From Pseudaeromonas sp963677375 (lineage in GTDB: Bacteria; Pseudomonadota; Gammaproteobacteria; Enterobacterales; Aeromonadaceae), in assembly GCA_963677375.2 (NCBI GenBank), contig CAXXIF010000002.1, positions 124,001 through 188,000 on the forward strand: 64,000 nucleotides of DNA, in the 5' to 3' direction. A program made the position numbers and the translations under genes. The notes below the pieces were generated by a model. The model had not been told where the DNA came from, searched no databases, and saw only the letters and a list, made by a program, of their open reading frames with translations. Of this stretch, positions 35,811 through 43,191 are shown one piece after another (the stretch's first letter is position 1; the number at the start of each line of letters is the position of its first letter).

Positions 35811-36503
35811 ATGGGATCAGTTATTTCCTGTATGTATTCGCATAGCCCAACGTTGGCTTTGGACTTGGCGTATGTGCAAACATCACGGGCGGTCCATGAG
35901 CACACTTTGGTCGTTGATGACAAAGAAGCGGTAATGCAGAGATTGGAAGCTAACTCAGGTGAAAAAACTGCCGCGTTAGAACTACTAGAGAAGACCAAGA
36001 GGCCTCTCGATTTGACGACGTTGAGTGATTTGAGAGAAGTTATGGCAAGCAAGGGGCATGACTTAAGGGAAATCTATCTTAGTCTGATCGTCAGTCTCAA
36101 TGGTGATCGCGCTACAGCTCAAGAATATATGCGGGCCATGGGTGAAATGCCCGAACGTATCGAGAGAGAGATCGTGAGTCAATCTCAGCAAGAGCATGAT
36201 GCCTCCCTGCATTCAGCCGCTGCATTAAAACAGCAGGATTTACAACGGCGGCAAGATGATGTTTTAGCCTTATTGGGGGAAGGGCATTTGAGTCATGCTG
36301 GGGCGCTAGGAATGCTTACCGATATCGGAACGCCTCACAACAAAGCTGTAAACTTGTTGGCTCAGCACGCAATCGACAATGCTCTGACCACAATGACGGC
36401 ACCAGCTAATGCGCAGGTCGTCAAGCAAATGGACACATCCAGAACGGAGTCTGCACAACATAGTGGGGGTTATAAAGAGAGGGATTTTGATTTGGATATT
36501 TAG
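35811..36503 (+). CDS. Unrecognised helical protein, accessory region
   Basis: 230 aa as read from the ATG at 35811; a second ATG at 35832 is possible and neither has a clear ribosome site. Mostly helical, acidic/polar, Gln-rich centre (AALKQQDLQRRQDDVLALLGEG), and a short acidic end (ERDFDLDI). No membrane segment. No family recognised. Divergent from the membrane pair to its left, on the same strand as the membrane gene that follows, with A+T-rich codon use. Confidence 0.6.
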   Translation: MGSVISCMYSHSPTLALDLAYVQTSRAVHEHTLVVDDKEAVMQRLEANSGEKTAALELLEKTKRPLDLTTLSDLREVMASKGHDLREIYLSLIVSLNGDRATAQEYMRAMGEMPERIEREIVSQSQQEHDASLHSAAALKQQDLQRRQDDVLALLGEGHLSHAGALGMLTDIGTPHNKAVNLLAQHAIDNALTTMTAPANAQVVKQMDTSRTESAQHSGGYKERDFDLDI

Positions 36504-36547
36504 TGCTCATTTGCTATGATATGAGAAAGGTTTGGGAGGTGGCTACG

Positions 36548-36892
36548 ATGAAATGGTCAGCAGAAGAAGAAAATAAAATCTATTTGAAAGTCAAATCTCA
36601 ATATGGTCTTTTTGGGGGTAATTACACCAAGCACAATCAGGCTATGTTGGCATTGCTTCTGCTTTCTATTTTCTACCCCATTTTGCTAATCGGCTTGTTT
36701 TTCTACTGGCTAATATTGATATTTAAAATAGCTCATTCAGTTGAAGTGGAATGTGAAAAGCGGGGCGTAACACTGGGTGATGTCAAAAAACTTGGTCAAA
36801 CTCCTTGGCGTTCACAGGAATATCATAATGAAATGGCCTTTAGGTTTCATCACGATAGATTGGCATCCAGATCATCTATCTGGCGCAATTGA
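36548..36892 (+). CDS. Small membrane protein of unknown function
   Basis: 114 aa from the ATG at 36548, which has GGGAGGT 8 bases upstream. A polar N-terminus, one long or two short hydrophobic segments (about 34-62, LALLLLSIFYPILLIGLFFYWLILIF in parts), then a charged tail with VECEKRGVTLGDVKKLG. No family recognised. It follows the 230-aa gene by 44 bases and may be its partner. Confidence 0.6.
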   Translation: MKWSAEEENKIYLKVKSQYGLFGGNYTKHNQAMLALLLLSIFYPILLIGLFFYWLILIFKIAHSVEVECEKRGVTLGDVKKLGQTPWRSQEYHNEMAFRFHHDRLASRSSIWRN

Positions 36893-36915
36893 AAAATGCA
36901 AAAGCCGTTTCACAA

Positions 36916-36945
36916 TAAAAGCTTCCCTTGTGCAGCTTTTGTTTT
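36916..36945 (+). terminator. Probable terminator
   Basis: AAAAGCT/AGCTTTT stem with a 10-base loop, then GTTTTT. It ends the two-gene plus-strand unit. Confidence 0.5.
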
Positions 36946-37033
36946 TCATGATTGTTAGTTAGTTATATTAGTGCAGCTCCAGACTCTTCTTTGCTCAACT
37001 ACCAGGTGATCGGCGGCGGGGTAACAATCTCCC

Positions 37034-37070
37034 CAGTTGGTCAGTTGGTCAGTTGGTCAGTTGGCCAGTT
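37034..37070. repeat. Tandem 8-bp repeat CAGTTGGT
   Basis: About 4.6 copies of CAGTTGGT (the fourth ends in C), directly at the 3' end of the recombinase fragment. It may be a slippage or deletion scar. Confidence 0.85.
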
Positions 37071-37071
37071 A

Positions 37072-37428
37072 TCAGGTGATCCGGCCCAGCATCCAGCCTC
37101 GGTGCTGCCGGTAGGTTAGCCAGACCTCCAGAGCGGCCACTGTTTTGGGGTGACTCAAATAGATGACGCGGGGATGGGCATGTTTGGTGATGGCGCCGCG
37201 CAGATAGACCTCGGCTCGCAGCTGGCCGGATGGGTGCATGATGTCGCGGATCTCCAGCAGGGCCAGCTCAGTGACTCGAATGCCGGTGGAGTGAGTGACC
37301 CACAGCAGCATCACATCACGCTCGCGCATCCGGCCGGTGATGGCGGCGACGCGGAGAACGTGCTTGAACTGACCAGGGCGGAGTGATGTAGCCTGTTGTT
37401 TGGCTGGCTTAATGGAATGGTATTTCAT
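37072..37428 (-). pseudogene. Tyrosine recombinase fragment
   Basis: 118 aa. It carries the first part of a tyrosine-recombinase catalytic domain: ERDVMLLWVTHSTGIRVTELALLEIRD with the box I Arg, and a beta hairpin ending IYLSHPKTVAALEVWL. The HxxR, GH and Tyr motifs that should follow are missing; the frame stops at TGA TAA and runs into an 8-bp tandem repeat. It is therefore a remnant, possibly the scar of another element that entered this accessory region, though a short regulatory version of the fold cannot be ruled out. Confidence 0.7.
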
Positions 37429-37685
37429 GGGCTTCTCTCTGTTTTGCGCCGGTAACCGGCAGGGTTCAGAGAGAGTGAGGAATGAGCCTCCCCTTTATCA
37501 TATCACCAGGAGAGGCCAGCTGTTCACGGAAACGCTGACACGCCCAATTTTTGCCCTGATAGATATAACAGGTGATGCACTTTTTCATTGAGGCAGACAA
37601 AACACGATCGGTATGTTCAAAAATGAAAGCTGTTATTCAACCGCTCTCAGTCGCGTGGTCACTATAACTAACTTAGAGGCTCAAA

Positions 37686-37889
37686 ATGGTCCAAAAAAGA
37701 CAAGTTCCATACGGGAGTGATGTATCAGCAGGAACCTATATGTGTTCCGATTGCGGTCACCGTTACTCCAATCAATCAAAGACATCACTTCCTCCTTGCC
37801 CTAATTTCAACATAACACCACACCCATTAAGGGCATGGGACATACTGACTGGGCAAGGTGATGCCAAAGCAGACCCGTATCCTCGGTAA
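37686..37889 (+). CDS. Small zinc-ribbon protein
   Basis: 67 aa. MCSDCGHRYSN and LPPCPNF supply one CxxC and a further Cys for a short zinc ribbon; a fourth ligand may be His (ITPHP). AGAGG precedes the ATG. Function unknown; it is separate from the nearby lipoprotein gene by 97 bases. Confidence 0.6.
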   Translation: MVQKRQVPYGSDVSAGTYMCSDCGHRYSNQSKTSLPPCPNFNITPHPLRAWDILTGQGDAKADPYPR

Positions 37890-37986
37890 TCTAGCTTACA
37901 TGAGCTATGAAGTAGGCCGCCTTGCGACCTACTTCCCCCAACGTTCTATATATGAATTTCAATCAAAGCAAGAGCGCGAATGAAAA

Positions 37987-38535
37987 ATGACCACTAGTAC
38001 TTTTAAATACTTAAGCATGTTATCAGTTGCTGTTTTTTTATCTGGATGCACAACATCATCAAAAATCACGAATCAAGAACTTCCTACGAATGTTTATGCA
38101 GCATCATTTATTTCCGCATCTCCCATGATAAAAACAAAGGATAACGATAACAGGAGCACTTATTATTTTACGCACAGCAATGACATCATTGTAATGAAAT
38201 ACTTCAACGGGACCAATTCAGCAGTTAGAATTAACGAGGTATCAATAGCAGGCAGTGACGATGGTGACACATGCCGATTCGTGAATACTAATTCATTAGA
38301 GATAGATCCTGGCCTTGAAGCGGCCATTTCTTTAGTCAGTGTCAGTGATGTGCTGAAGTGTGTTCCACATCATAACGGAAACGATGTTGGCGCAGTGTTT
38401 GCGGGAACTTCTAGCGATAAAAAAGATAGTAATGGAGACTACAAAACAGAAGGGGTATTGGTAACAATCAACTCCATTAGCAATGGAAAAAAATCTAACA
38501 CCGTTGGAACAATACCATTGGTATTTAAGCATTAA
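37987..38535 (+). CDS. Lipoprotein of the accessory region
   Basis: 182 aa. Signal peptide with lipobox LSGC (Cys21) and then a beta-rich, Asn/Ser/Thr-rich mature domain with paired Cys (DTCRFVN, LKCVPHH). Markedly A+T-rich codons compared with phage core genes. It has its own terminator with a 15-bp stem. Phage lipoproteins of this type can alter the host surface, for example by serum resistance or exclusion, but nothing here identifies the role. Confidence 0.65.
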   Translation: MTTSTFKYLSMLSVAVFLSGCTTSSKITNQELPTNVYAASFISASPMIKTKDNDNRSTYYFTHSNDIIVMKYFNGTNSAVRINEVSIAGSDDGDTCRFVNTNSLEIDPGLEAAISLVSVSDVLKCVPHHNGNDVGAVFAGTSSDKKDSNGDYKTEGVLVTINSISNGKKSNTVGTIPLVFKH

Positions 38536-38537
38536 CG

Positions 38538-38572
38538 ATGAAATAGAGCCCAATAAATGGGCTCTATTTCAT
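38538..38572. terminator. Strong bidirectional terminator
   Basis: A 15-bp perfect stem (ATGAAATAGAGCCCA and its complement) with a 5-base loop. It ends the lipoprotein gene and also faces late transcription coming from the Q side. Confidence 0.85.
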
Positions 38573-38676
38573 TACCAATGAAATAAAATTGAAAAGTGTT
38601 ACTCGTTTATTTGCAAAAAATACATAAGCCAGCACATGCCAGTCGTTATTTTTGAGTTACTAGCACTCACACCACA

Positions 38677-38856
38677 TCATTGCGATGTCGATTCATTACA
38701 TTTAATCGTCAAGCCTTTCAAATCGGTGTAATCACGGTACCCCATCTGCTTGGCCACAACATCAAGACGCTGCATATACCCGAGCTCTGGATAGTCACTC
38801 TTGATCCGCTTCGCCTGTCGCTTGCACTGCTCAATCAGATTTATCTCATTATCCAT
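38677..38856 (-). CDS. Small hypothetical protein after Q
   Basis: 59 aa, starting MDNEINLIEQCKRQAKR and containing YRDYTDLKGLTIKCN. The start overlaps the Q stop by 8 bases, so it is the last gene of the early minus operon. No family recognised. Confidence 0.55.
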   Translation of the reverse strand: MDNEINLIEQCKRQAKRIKSDYPELGYMQRLDVVAKQMGYRDYTDLKGLTIKCNESTSQ

Positions 38857-39424
38857 GGTTCACCCCACTCCAGGCCCAAACCTTGCCATCAAGTTCAGCA
38901 AGTAACCGAGTCACATCAGCCAGAACCGCATCATGAGCCGTTCCCCAGTTGTTGTGTGCAATGCCACACACAGCAGCCATTGCCCGTTGCGACATCCGAC
39001 TCCGGCCTGTGCCATGGCATCGAGGGCAATCCTCCAGCACTGGCTGAATTGATCCATCAACACCATAAAGCATCGTATAACGCCCGGTGTGAACCTTTCC
39101 CGCGCCATCACACTCATTGCAGATCGGAGCCATGTACTCCTGCAGCGCCACCTCCACCAGCCCGGCACGGGTTTCGCGCTTGAGGCGATACCGGCGCAAG
39201 CCGCAAAACAGGTCAATGCTGGCCTGCAGATAACGCACCACCGGCAACAGCTTGGCCTCGTGGCCACAGTAGCGGTAATAGGTCCAGTCGAGGGCCGGGC
39301 CTTTGAGCCCCTTGAGTAAACCAACACGATCGGCAAAGTCCCATGCCGGCGTACCACCGAACCCCATCCCATCAATCTGCTTTGCCCGCGGCGTCAGCCC
39401 GGCTAGAACGATAGCCACATTCAT
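38849..39424 (-). CDS. Q-type late antiterminator
   Basis: 191 aa. Contains a DnaJ-like zinc-binding segment, CNECDGAGKV...CPRCHGTGRSRM, then a basic helix (QRAMAAVCGIAHNNW). This arrangement is that of the phage 82-type antitermination family. Order DUF968-RusA-Q at the end of the early operon is standard in lambdoid phages. It would load on polymerase at the late promoter and let it pass the many intrinsic terminators in the late operon. Confidence 0.75.
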   Translation of the reverse strand: MNVAIVLAGLTPRAKQIDGMGFGGTPAWDFADRVGLLKGLKGPALDWTYYRYCGHEAKLLPVVRYLQASIDLFCGLRRYRLKRETRAGLVEVALQEYMAPICNECDGAGKVHTGRYTMLYGVDGSIQPVLEDCPRCHGTGRSRMSQRAMAAVCGIAHNNWGTAHDAVLADVTRLLAELDGKVWAWSGVNHG

Positions 39425-39795
39425 TCAGCACTCCCCTTAATGGTCACCACTAGGCGCCCACCTTTTGTTATCTCTCCCCGGCTTACGGTGAGCCGGTCGA
39501 TTTGGCTGTCATCCAGCCAGACGCCTGCATGGGTCAACGCATCCAGCGTTGCCTTCAGGACGTTATCCAGATCGCGAGCTCGTCTATCCGGGGCCATAGC
39601 CACCAGCGACACATCAAGCCGACCTGTCAGATTCATCCCTGAAACACGAGCAATCATGCAGTGCTGGGCAGCCAATGCGCGGAACTGACGGCCCGCTGTG
39701 CTCAATAGTGTTTGTGGGCGCCCTCGGACAACGACATTCCGCCAGATCCGGTTTGTGCTCGGCGGCCATGGCAACTCAAGAGTGATATCGGTCAT
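39421..39795 (-). CDS. rusA: Holliday junction resolvase RusA
   Basis: 124 aa from the ATG at 39795, which overlaps the DUF968 stop. LPWPPSTNRIWR is the RusA N-terminal motif; the catalytic acidic residues sit in RRARDLDNVLKATLDAL and the following VWLDDSQID. Dimer that resolves four-way junctions during phage recombination. Confidence 0.92.
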   Translation of the reverse strand: MTDITLELPWPPSTNRIWRNVVVRGRPQTLLSTAGRQFRALAAQHCMIARVSGMNLTGRLDVSLVAMAPDRRARDLDNVLKATLDALTHAGVWLDDSQIDRLTVSRGEITKGGRLVVTIKGSAE

Positions 39796-40790
39796 GCCAA
39801 GGCTCCTATCTTCAATGCTCGATCCAGTGTTGCGACCAGGTGTTCCAGCTGGCTGCCGTGCTTGCGCTCCCACTCACGGGCATCCCGATGCAGTTCGTCG
39901 TGGTGCTGCCTGCACAGCGGAAACGTGAACAAATCGTGCGACTTGCTGCCCATCTTCCCCTGCCCATGCCCGATTAAGTGGTGCGGATCATCGGCCTGCT
40001 GTTGACAGACCACGCAGGGCTGCACCTTCACAAAGCGCGTATAGGCTTCGCATTTCCACCGCATCGGCTTTGGCCTGGGGATGTATGACAGCGGAGGCTC
40101 GGCATCAGCAATGAAGCGAACCACTGGCTTAGCCAGGCGCTGGATCTGCTCTGTTGGCTCGGGCAGGTATTGGTCATCGGTATCTGTCAACCCAAGTGGG
40201 GTCTGCCGAGATGATGATTCAGGGCGCCCAAGAACCGCCCGGGTGATGCTTTCTGGCAACCGGTCAATCCACCCGTTTAATGTCAGCCACCAGCACAGCT
40301 CTGGCAGAGAAACAGGGTGACCGACAGGCAATTGCAGCCCACTGCAGATCACCTGCAACCAGAACGCGGCCTGATTGCGCAGCGCCGCCTCTTGAATCAC
40401 TGCCTCATCTGCCAACTCGTGGTCGTGGATCCAGCACAACCGAACCCAGCTTGCTCCCACCTTCCGCAGCGTCACTTCCTTGTGGCACTCATCGCTGGCC
40501 ATCTGGCAACCATGGCCGCGACGAACGAAGGCCTGTAGCGAGCCCTGGTGATGGCTACTGACCTCCCCCAGGGCATTCCACAGTGGGACCAATCGCCGAT
40601 CGGCAAGTAGTGGGCTCTCTGCTGCAACACCAGGAACATTTACCAGCCCGGGCTGATGCGAATCGAATGCTGCCGGCGCCGAAGAGAGCAACACCCTCCC
40701 TCGAGGGGCCTGAGCCAACTGATGGCCCAGCTTCAGAACCAGTAGCCCCAACTCATTCACCGGTACCGCTGTCGCCAGAACTGCCTGCAT
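39792..40790 (-). CDS. DUF968 protein (Ref/NinB-like context)
   Basis: 332 aa. The C-terminal third has the DUF968 zinc/HNH-like core CVVCQQQADDPHHLIGHGQGKMGSKSHDLFTFPLCRQHHDELH, given here by its key Cys and His residues near 265-310. The N-terminal part is only loosely alike in the family. Function is not established; it lies next to RusA in many lambdoid phages and may act in recombination. Confidence 0.85.
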   Translation of the reverse strand: MQAVLATAVPVNELGLLVLKLGHQLAQAPRGRVLLSSAPAAFDSHQPGLVNVPGVAAESPLLADRRLVPLWNALGEVSSHHQGSLQAFVRRGHGCQMASDECHKEVTLRKVGASWVRLCWIHDHELADEAVIQEAALRNQAAFWLQVICSGLQLPVGHPVSLPELCWWLTLNGWIDRLPESITRAVLGRPESSSRQTPLGLTDTDDQYLPEPTEQIQRLAKPVVRFIADAEPPLSYIPRPKPMRWKCEAYTRFVKVQPCVVCQQQADDPHHLIGHGQGKMGSKSHDLFTFPLCRQHHDELHRDAREWERKHGSQLEHLVATLDRALKIGALA

Positions 40791-41001
40791 CTTTAACCCC
40801 TAACTGCTCTCGTAATCGGCCTCTAACCTGTGCCGTGAAATACTCTTGCCGTTCCGTGTCGCCTGATTCCTTCAACAGCTTCAGGTACATGGACACCAAC
40901 CGCTGCGCCTTCCGGCCTATCTCCAGCCGCTCCTTGTTTGTGAAGATGTTCCGCATCGCTCCGAGCCGGTATTCGTGCCTGCTCCACGCTGGTTTATCCA
41001 T
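40753..41001 (-). CDS. Small hypothetical protein
   Basis: 82 aa, basic helical (NKERLEIGRKAQRLVSMYLKLLKESGD). GAGGCGG precedes the ATG. It overlaps the next gene by 38 bases and the previous by 85. No family recognised. Confidence 0.5.
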   Translation of the reverse strand: MDKPAWSRHEYRLGAMRNIFTNKERLEIGRKAQRLVSMYLKLLKESGDTERQEYFTAQVRGRLREQLGVKDAGSSGDSGTGE

Positions 41002-41204
41002 GCCCGCCTCTCTTTGAATGACTGCCGGTACCGGTTCAGCCAGTCCCTGAAATACGCTCGGTACACTTCAGGGCATTTATCCACCGCATCCCGGATCTGC
41101 TCGGCAGTCGCCATCCCCGCATCCCACCGCCAGCACCAGCCATATGCCTCGAAATGCCACCGGGTTCGCTCGGCATCCTCCGGCGTCAGCGGTTGGATCT
41201 TCAT
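40917..41204 (-). CDS. Small hypothetical protein
   Basis: 95 aa. Pattern EAYGWCWRWDAGMATAEQIRDAVDKCPEVYRAYF with two Trp and paired Cys. Start overlaps the previous stop (ATGA). Unknown function. Confidence 0.55.
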   Translation of the reverse strand: MKIQPLTPEDAERTRWHFEAYGWCWRWDAGMATAEQIRDAVDKCPEVYRAYFRDWLNRYRQSFKERRAWINQRGAGTNTGSERCGTSSQTRSGWR

Positions 41205-41371
41205 GGCTTTGGCTTCCCCGGGCGGTACCGGCCAGGGCGATTCGGTTTCACATCCGGAGCAACAACACGGAATCGGTTCGGTATTTGCCGCATCGGCCCT
41301 TTATGCCCAGGGTGATCCTTCATCTTCTGCTGCTCGGCCAGTTCCCATTCGTCTTCATAATGTCCGCTCAT
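41201..41371 (-). CDS. Small basic hypothetical protein
   Basis: 56 aa, His/Lys/Pro-rich (MSGHYEDEWELAEQQKMKDHPGHKG..., ending RYRPGKPKP). Coupled by ATGA to the next gene. Too short to classify. Confidence 0.5.
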   Translation of the reverse strand: MSGHYEDEWELAEQQKMKDHPGHKGPMRQIPNRFRVVAPDVKPNRPGRYRPGKPKP

Positions 41372-41372
41372 A

Positions 41373-41540
41373 TCAGCGCACCCTGGAGCCGCGGCGTTTT
41401 CCTCGGCGGCGCCAGCTCTCCTTCTCTTTGGAGGTAAACAGACCTGTTGCTATAAGTTCGGAGGCGGCCCGGGATGCAATGAACGCTTGGGCAGCAATAT
41501 GTGAAAATGCAAAACCCAACAAGATGCTCTTATTTCTCAC
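41373..41540 (-). CDS. Small hypothetical protein, GTG start
   Basis: 55 aa, N-terminal hydrophobic half and very basic end (ESWRRRGKRRGSRVR). The GTG at 41540 overlaps the antirepressor stop (GTGA). Unknown function. Confidence 0.45.
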   Translation of the reverse strand: MRNKSILLGFAFSHIAAQAFIASRAASELIATGLFTSKEKESWRRRGKRRGSRVR

Positions 41541-42238
41541 GCTGCAACCCCCTTCAACACACCAGCCTCGATCAGCTTGGCCGTCAGCCACTTCTGCCCC
41601 TTGCCGGTGATCAACGGCGTAAAGCTCAGGCGTGTTTCGCCGTTCGAGTCATACGGGTTTTCACGGACCGCAAAATAGCCTCGGTCCAGATACTCCTGGA
41701 ACGGCATGTTCCGGCGGTGACCATTGCCGCCCATCAAGATCCGCATCTCGCGCAACAGGTCGAACAGCTTGATCGGCCCCATGCCGAGCGTCTTGGCAAA
41801 GTTGCTGATCTGGACGCCCTTATCAGCGCTGGCAATCTTCTTGGCAAACTCGACAGCCGGGGCATCCTGAGCAACCTTCATCTCCAGTGCCTGCTTTTGC
41901 TCTGCCAGCTCGGCAGCTAGGCGTAGAGCCTCGGGCAATGACTGCGGGATCACGAATGCCGGCCGAGCCGCTGCCTGTTCCAGCTCCTGCCAGCGATCGA
42001 TGATTCGAGCCCGAAGTTCCAAGCTGTAACCCGAGATAAGGATCAAGCACTCCCGCTTGCCCAGGTGGTAAGCCATTACCGGCCGCCCGCCGCTGTGTTC
42101 CGGCTTATCCTGAAAAGTCAGGGAAAGCTCTTCCCCCATCTTTTGGATGTCAGCCCGCACGTTGTCGTGGCGCTTCCCGGTCAGATCGGCAATCTCCCGA
42201 CTGCTCATGGTCATTGAGTCATTCACTGTCAGATGCAT
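41537..42238 (-). CDS. Rha/KilAC-type antirepressor
   Basis: 233 aa from the ATG at 42238 (GGGGGTG upstream). N-terminus is the pRha domain (SMTMSSREIADLTGKRHDNVRADI, YHLGKRECLILISGYSLELRARIIDRW); the C-terminus is KilAC (DKGVQISNFAKTLG, RNMPFQEYLDRGYFAVRE). The two occur together in antirepressors such as phage 21 Ant. A second antirepressor with a BRO-N domain is at 22.8 kb, so this phage has two. Confidence 0.88.
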   Translation of the reverse strand: MHLTVNDSMTMSSREIADLTGKRHDNVRADIQKMGEELSLTFQDKPEHSGGRPVMAYHLGKRECLILISGYSLELRARIIDRWQELEQAAARPAFVIPQSLPEALRLAAELAEQKQALEMKVAQDAPAVEFAKKIASADKGVQISNFAKTLGMGPIKLFDLLREMRILMGGNGHRRNMPFQEYLDRGYFAVRENPYDSNGETRLSFTPLITGKGQKWLTAKLIEAGVLKGVAA

Positions 42239-42247
42239 GATCACCCC

Positions 42248-42676
42248 CTACACCATCAATGCCCGGTGACTGCGCACCACCGGCAGGCCATCAACCGGAG
42301 TCCCCAGATCCAGCGCAACCTGTACCATCGCAAACGCACGGGAACGAGTGAACTCAACCTGGGCGCCTTTGCTGTCTTGCCAACCAGGTAGGAATGCCAC
42401 CACTTCACACTCCATCATCATCGGGATAGCGATCCGCATGTATTGGTAGTGCTCCCAGCCGTCCGGCAAGATCGCGGGGTTCATAACCTTAGCCCCGAGA
42501 TCTTCTAGATAAGCTGCCGCAGCACTGAATGCTGGCCGGTTCATCTCTGGCAATCCGGTCATAGGGCCCGCGATATAAACCTTGCGGCCCTCAAGGGCGA
42601 TCTTCTTGTACTCAGTCGCGTGGTGGATCAGTTGCGCTCGTACACTCGCGCCTTTCTCACTGGTCTTAACGGGCAT
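42248..42676 (-). CDS. DUF4406 protein (nucleotide deoxyribosyltransferase-like)
   Basis: 142 aa. GRKVYIAGPMTGLPEMNRPAF and a later GWQDSKGAQVEFTRSRA give the two key blocks of the DUF4406 / nucleoside 2-deoxyribosyltransferase fold (YIAGPMTG loop, Glu in VEF). The enzymatic role in phages is not known. GGAGG precedes the ATG. Confidence 0.85.
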   Translation of the reverse strand: MPVKTSEKGASVRAQLIHHATEYKKIALEGRKVYIAGPMTGLPEMNRPAFSAAAAYLEDLGAKVMNPAILPDGWEHYQYMRIAIPMMMECEVVAFLPGWQDSKGAQVEFTRSRAFAMVQVALDLGTPVDGLPVVRSHRALMV

Positions 42677-42995
42677 TACCTACCTCCAGAACTCGGCGGC
42701 CAGCCAGGGCCACAACGTGGTCAATACGCATCAACAGCTTCCCCACACCGGCGGCCAGCAGGATCAACGCCAGAACCGGTATCCGGATAGCCATGGTCAG
42801 CGCCCATAGGAACCGGGTTGGCCAAATAGAGAACCCACAGAACAGCCCCACAGATGCCACCATCAACACCATACCGACGGTGTTATCTCCAGCCACCGGC
42901 GCCGCCATTACTGGCAGACTCATGGCCGCAGCCAGGAACAACAACACGAACACATTCAGTACCCAGAAAAGGACTTTCCCCAGACGGTTATTCAT
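42666..42995 (-). CDS. Small multi-pass membrane protein
   Basis: 109 aa with about three hydrophobic segments (9-30, 42-60, 70-95). No family recognised. Overlaps its neighbours on both sides. Confidence 0.55.
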   Translation of the reverse strand: MNNRLGKVLFWVLNVFVLLFLAAAMSLPVMAAPVAGDNTVGMVLMVASVGLFCGFSIWPTRFLWALTMAIRIPVLALILLAAGVGKLLMRIDHVVALAGRRVLEVGNAR

Positions 42996-43191
42996 GACCC
43001 TTGCTCTCCTTCCGCACCCGGGCGGCCAGCTCTACCAACTCATCAACGCCTCTAACACCGGCAGAACCAGTCAGCTCAGGGTCGAGGTGATCACCAAATT
43101 CACGGGGGTCCAACGTTGGGACACAACACAACGCCAGCACCAACAGCAGAAACAACACCAGCACCAAGCCAACGACAGCCCATAAAGTCAT
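42988..43191 (-). CDS. Small membrane-anchored protein
   Basis: 67 aa, N-terminal hydrophobic segment (LWAVVGLVLVLFLLLVLAL) then charged. Coupled to the replication gene stop (ATGA). Confidence 0.55.
   Translation of the reverse strand: MTLWAVVGLVLVLFLLLVLALCCVPTLDPREFGDHLDPELTGSAGVRGVDELVELAARVRKESKGHE

Noticed and set aside
37072..37428. A second working integrase
   Set aside because: Lacks the HxxR, GH and Tyr parts of the active site.
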